NCBI GenBank assembly: GCA_934630445.1
Contig: CAKTWY010000032.1
Location: forward strand, 1 to 16,411
Reading direction: 5' to 3'
Source of the DNA: an uncultured Eubacteriales bacterium
GTDB lineage: Bacteria; Bacillota; Clostridia; Oscillospirales; Butyricicoccaceae
Length of the DNA stretch: 16,411 bases
The notes under the pieces are model-generated. The model was not told where the DNA came from. It did not search any database and saw nothing but the letters and a program-made list of their open reading frames with translations. Shown piece after piece: positions 14,058 through 16,411 of the stretch. Each line of letters opens with the position of its first letter. The stretch's first letter is position 1. The position numbers and the translations under genes were made by a program.

Positions 14058-15119
14058 ATGAAATTGTGTGAACTGGAGACGCCGGCCCTTGTGCTGGATC
14101 TCGACCTGCTGGAACAAAACATGGCCGCCATGTCCAAAGCGCTTGAAGGGGGGAGCGCGCGCCTGCGCCCGCACTTTAAGTCGAACAAGTGCACTGCGAT
14201 CGCAAAGCGGCAGATGGCCGCCGGCGCGAAAGGCATTACGTGCGCCAAGCTCGGCGAGGCGGAGGTCCTTGTGGAGGCAGGTATTCCTGATATCCTGATT
14301 GCCAATCAGATCGTCCAGCCGTCCAAGCTGATGCGCCTGGCGTATCTTGCGCGCCGCGCGCGCATCACCGTATGCGTCGACAACGATGAGAATATCGACG
14401 CCCTGAGCCGCGCCGCCCAGGCCGCCGGCAGCGTCATTAACGTCTACATAGAATATGAGGCCGGCATGAACCGCTGCGGCGCGCGTACCGAGGAGGCGGT
14501 CCTGCGCCTGGCCGAGCACGTCAAAAGCGCGGCGCATCTCCATTTCGGCGGCATTCAGTCATATGCGGGAAATCTCTCGCATGTTGAAGACGAAAATGAG
14601 CGCGTCAAGGGCCTTCGCGCGGTGGAAGCGCGCCTGAAGAGCCTGAAGGAGTATCTGGAGGCGCACGGCGTGGCTGTCGAAGAGATCAGCGGCGCCTCCA
14701 CTGCAACTGCGGCTTTTAAGGCGCACGGCGGAATATATACCGAGCTGCAGGCTGGCAGCTATATTTTCATGGACAGCTCCTACGGCGCCTGCTCGCTGCC
14801 CTTTGCGCATGCGCTGACGGTGCGTGCGACGGTGATCAGCCTGTCGGAGGACCATGTCACAGTCGACGTCGGCGTCAAAAATCTCACGATGGATCAGCAC
14901 GCGCCGGTCCTTGCGGAGGATCCCTCCTGCGCGCTTCATTTCAGCGAGGAGCATACCGATATCCGCGGTCTGAAAGAGCCCAGGCGCCTTGGCGATCAGG
15001 TCGAGCTCATCCCGGGCCACTGCTGCACGACGGTCAATACCTTTGACGCGATCTATGTCAAGCGCGGCGGGGAGATCGTCGAAAAATGGCCGATCGAGGG
15101 CCGCGGCCGCAGCGTATGA
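14058..15119 (+). CDS. DSD1-family PLP- and metal-dependent enzyme (D-serine dehydratase / D-threonine aldolase-like)
   Basis: This 353-residue cytoplasmic enzyme has the alanine-racemase-type fold III barrel. The likely PLP lysine is Lys41 in LRPHFKSNKC. The metal-binding motif near the C-terminus is PGHCCTTVN, with His321 and Cys323 in the His-x-Cys spacing. From family knowledge, D-threonine aldolases carry His-x-Asp at this site, whereas D-serine dehydratases and 3-hydroxyaspartate dehydratases carry His-x-Cys, so a dehydratase acting on a D-hydroxy-amino acid is favoured over an aldolase. Other internal matches include EAGMNRCG and FGGIQSYAG. I chose ATG 14058, with AAGGAG nine bases upstream (14043-14048), over ATG 14040 inside the preceding gene. 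It lies between two transporters in a compact operon. Confidence 0.88.
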   Translation: MKLCELETPALVLDLDLLEQNMAAMSKALEGGSARLRPHFKSNKCTAIAKRQMAAGAKGITCAKLGEAEVLVEAGIPDILIANQIVQPSKLMRLAYLARRARITVCVDNDENIDALSRAAQAAGSVINVYIEYEAGMNRCGARTEEAVLRLAEHVKSAAHLHFGGIQSYAGNLSHVEDENERVKGLRAVEARLKSLKEYLEAHGVAVEEISGASTATAAFKAHGGIYTELQAGSYIFMDSSYGACSLPFAHALTVRATVISLSEDHVTVDVGVKNLTMDQHAPVLAEDPSCALHFSEEHTDIRGLKEPRRLGDQVELIPGHCCTTVNTFDAIYVKRGGEIVEKWPIEGRGRSV

Positions 15120-15136
15120 AGAGGGAGAAGCAGGCG

Positions 15137-16024
15137 ATGGGCATCACGCAGGAATCCGGCCGGAGAAAAGGCATTGTGTTTATGGTCATGTGCGCCGCGC
15201 TCTGGAGCATCGCGGGCATTTTCATCAAACTGATCCCGTGGCACCCGCTCGTGATCGCGGGCTTTCGCAGCCTCATTTCCGCAGGCGTGTTTGCCGTGTA
15301 TATGAAAGCGCGCAAGCTCAGCTTTCGTATCAACCGGGCTTCTATCCTTTCGAGCGTGTCGCTGACACTGACGTTTTTTGCCTTTGTGACGGCAAACAAG
15401 CTTACCACTTCGGCCAACGCCATTGTTCTGCAGTTCGTGGCGCCCGTATTCATCCTTTTGATCTCGGCGGTTCTGTATCATCAGCGCTTCAGCCGCGCGG
15501 ACGTGATCACTGTCTTCTTAACGCTCGCGGGCATCTCGCTCTTTTTCTTCGATCAGCTGTCGGGCGGTTATCTGGCGGGAAATCTCATCGCCATTTTCGC
15601 GGGCTTTACCATGGCGTGGATGTATGTGCTCACCGGCAGGGCCGACGATGAATCGCGCATGAGCGGCATCCTCATCGGGCATCTCATCACAGCGGTGGTG
15701 GGGATTCCGTTTGTCTTTGTCTTTGAAACGCCGGTGAGCTTCGGCGCGATGGCATCGATCCTTGTGCTCGGCGTGGTGCAGCTGGGCATCCCGTATGTCC
15801 TTTACGGCATTGCAGTCAAAACGTGTCCGCCGCTCGCGTGCTCGCTGATCGGCGCGGTCGAGCCGCTTTTAAATCCGCTGTGGGTTTTCCTCTTTGATGG
15901 GGAGCGGCCGGGCGTATTCGCCCTCATCGGCGGCGTGATCGTCATCGGTACGATCACTCTCTGGTGCGCGATGGGGCGTACCGAAACCGGTGTTCCGGCC
16001 GGAACCGAAACAGAATCATGTTAA
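15137..16024 (+). CDS. EamA/DMT-family transporter
   Basis: This roughly 295-residue membrane protein has ten predicted helices arranged as two EamA repeats (about residues 10-140 and 150-285). Typical features are CAALWSIAGIFIKLIPWHPL at the start of repeat one, the end-of-repeat block TVFLTLAGISLFFF, and PLLNPLWVFLFDGERPG near the end of repeat two. Relatives export amino acids and other metabolites or take up nucleotide-like molecules. The start is uncertain. ATG 15137 has GAGGGAG (15121-15127) nine bases upstream and gives a normal N-terminus. ATG 15116 overlaps the stop of the preceding gene (ATGA) but lacks a ribosome site, and would add seven residues. Close coupling with the PLP enzyme and the MATE gene suggests a common substrate pathway. 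Confidence 0.9.
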   Translation: MGITQESGRRKGIVFMVMCAALWSIAGIFIKLIPWHPLVIAGFRSLISAGVFAVYMKARKLSFRINRASILSSVSLTLTFFAFVTANKLTTSANAIVLQFVAPVFILLISAVLYHQRFSRADVITVFLTLAGISLFFFDQLSGGYLAGNLIAIFAGFTMAWMYVLTGRADDESRMSGILIGHLITAVVGIPFVFVFETPVSFGAMASILVLGVVQLGIPYVLYGIAVKTCPPLACSLIGAVEPLLNPLWVFLFDGERPGVFALIGGVIVIGTITLWCAMGRTETGVPAGTETESC

Positions 16025-16074
16025 AAGTGCCGCGGCGAAGCCAATTTGCTTTGCCGCGGCACTTTGCGTTTTTT
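16024..16074. terminator. Terminator between convergent EamA gene and etfA
   Basis: AAAGTGCCGCGGC (16024-16036) pairs perfectly with GCCGCGGCACTTT (16053-16065), with AAGC/GCTT nested in the loop, followed by GCGTTTTTT on the + strand. It lies at the ends of two convergent genes. The + strand tail is better than the minus strand tail. Confidence 0.88.
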
Positions 16075-16411
16075 CAGGAGAGCGCCTCGATCAGCGCGGT
16101 GAGGACTTCGGCGCAGTCGCCGACGACAGCGTAGTGCGCTGAGGAAAAGATCGGCGCGTCGGGGTCTTTGTTGATCGCGACGATCGTCTTTGCACCCTGG
16201 ATGCCCGCCACATGCTGCACGGCGCCTGATACGCCGCACAGGATCAGCAGCTCCGGCGCGACAGACGCGCCGGTCTGCCCGATCTGCATGCCGTAGTCGC
16301 CGTAGCCTGCGTCGACGAGCGGGCGCGATACGCCCACCGCTCCGCCCAGAAGCTGCGCGAGCCGGTGCACGAGTGCCATGTTTTTTTTCGGCCCGATGCC
16401 GCGCCCGGCTG
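16074..16411 (-). CDS. etfA: Electron transfer flavoprotein alpha subunit, C-terminal part (5' end outside window)
   Basis: The frame is open to the window edge, so about 112 C-terminal residues of a protein of about 320-400 are seen. They begin at AGRGIG and include the FAD-binding domain blocks DAGYGDYGMQIGQTG, SVAPELLI, GVSGAVQHVAG and IVAINKDPDAPIF, close to the EtfA signature. The C-terminus (GDCAEVLTALIEAL) is intact. EtfA forms a heterodimer with EtfB and passes electrons between dehydrogenases and the membrane or, in anaerobes, takes part in flavin-based electron bifurcation with acyl-CoA dehydrogenases. An ATG inside this fragment (16377-16379) is not the start, since the conserved GRGIG motif lies before it. 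The partner gene and the likely acyl-CoA dehydrogenase would be beyond the right edge. Confidence 0.95.
   Translation of the reverse strand, partial: AGRGIGPKKNMALVHRLAQLLGGAVGVSRPLVDAGYGDYGMQIGQTGASVAPELLILCGVSGAVQHVAGIQGAKTIVAINKDPDAPIFSSAHYAVVGDCAEVLTALIEALS

Overview
The window reads as chromosomal DNA from an endospore-forming member of the Clostridia (Bacillota). The grounds are a complete SpoIVB sporulation protease, a YtrA-type GntR/ABC operon, an S-layer-homology secreted protein, an electron-transfer flavoprotein, consensus sigma-A promoters, strong AGGAG-type ribosome sites, frequent GTG/TTG starts, and GC-rich coding sequence separated by AT-rich gaps. A gut-type anaerobe is plausible, but the sequence alone does not place it in a family. 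I see no phage, transposon, CRISPR array, tRNA or rRNA.

Layout. 1-248: 3' end of a Cys-rich, acidic-tailed protein, closed by a strong terminator. 306-1193 (-): MscS-type mechanosensitive channel. 1194-1463: a gap with a series of hairpins, an orphan intrinsic terminator, and a textbook promoter with a 10-bp-arm operator. 1464-3299 (+): overlapping operon of a YtrA-like GntR repressor, an ABC ATPase and an ABC-2 permease. 3300-3645: non-coding. 3646-4716 (+): spoIVB, alone, without the usual spo0A neighbour. 4782-9437 (-): gltX, glnS and a secreted SLH-domain protein, probably one transcript read from a promoter near 9512-9540. 9438-9876: divergent control region with a hairpin-rich leader on the + side. 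9877-11222 (+): D-Ala-D-Ala carboxypeptidase (peptidase S11) broken by a frameshift and carrying KLG in place of KTG. 11223-11578: terminator, promoter, and a corA leader with a candidate 25-codon upstream ORF. 11579-12505 (+): CorA. 12677-16024 (+): tightly packed MATE transporter, DSD1-family PLP enzyme and EamA/DMT transporter. 16074-16411 (-): 3' end of etfA, convergent with the EamA gene over a strong hairpin.

How the genes work together. The repressor and ABC genes form a self-regulated stress module: the operator covers the expected transcription start. gltX and glnS supply Glu- and Gln-tRNA charging from one transcript. MATE, DSD1 enzyme and EamA are coupled closely enough to suggest a shared role around a small molecule, perhaps a D-amino acid. 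This is inferred from gene order only.

Most of the window is ordinary housekeeping. The items that merit a second look are the corA leader ORF, the structured leader before the carboxypeptidase, the hairpin series with an orphan terminator at 1232-1359, the broken carboxypeptidase, the isolated spoIVB, and the MATE/DSD1/EamA cassette. I did not find a clearly new multi-gene system.
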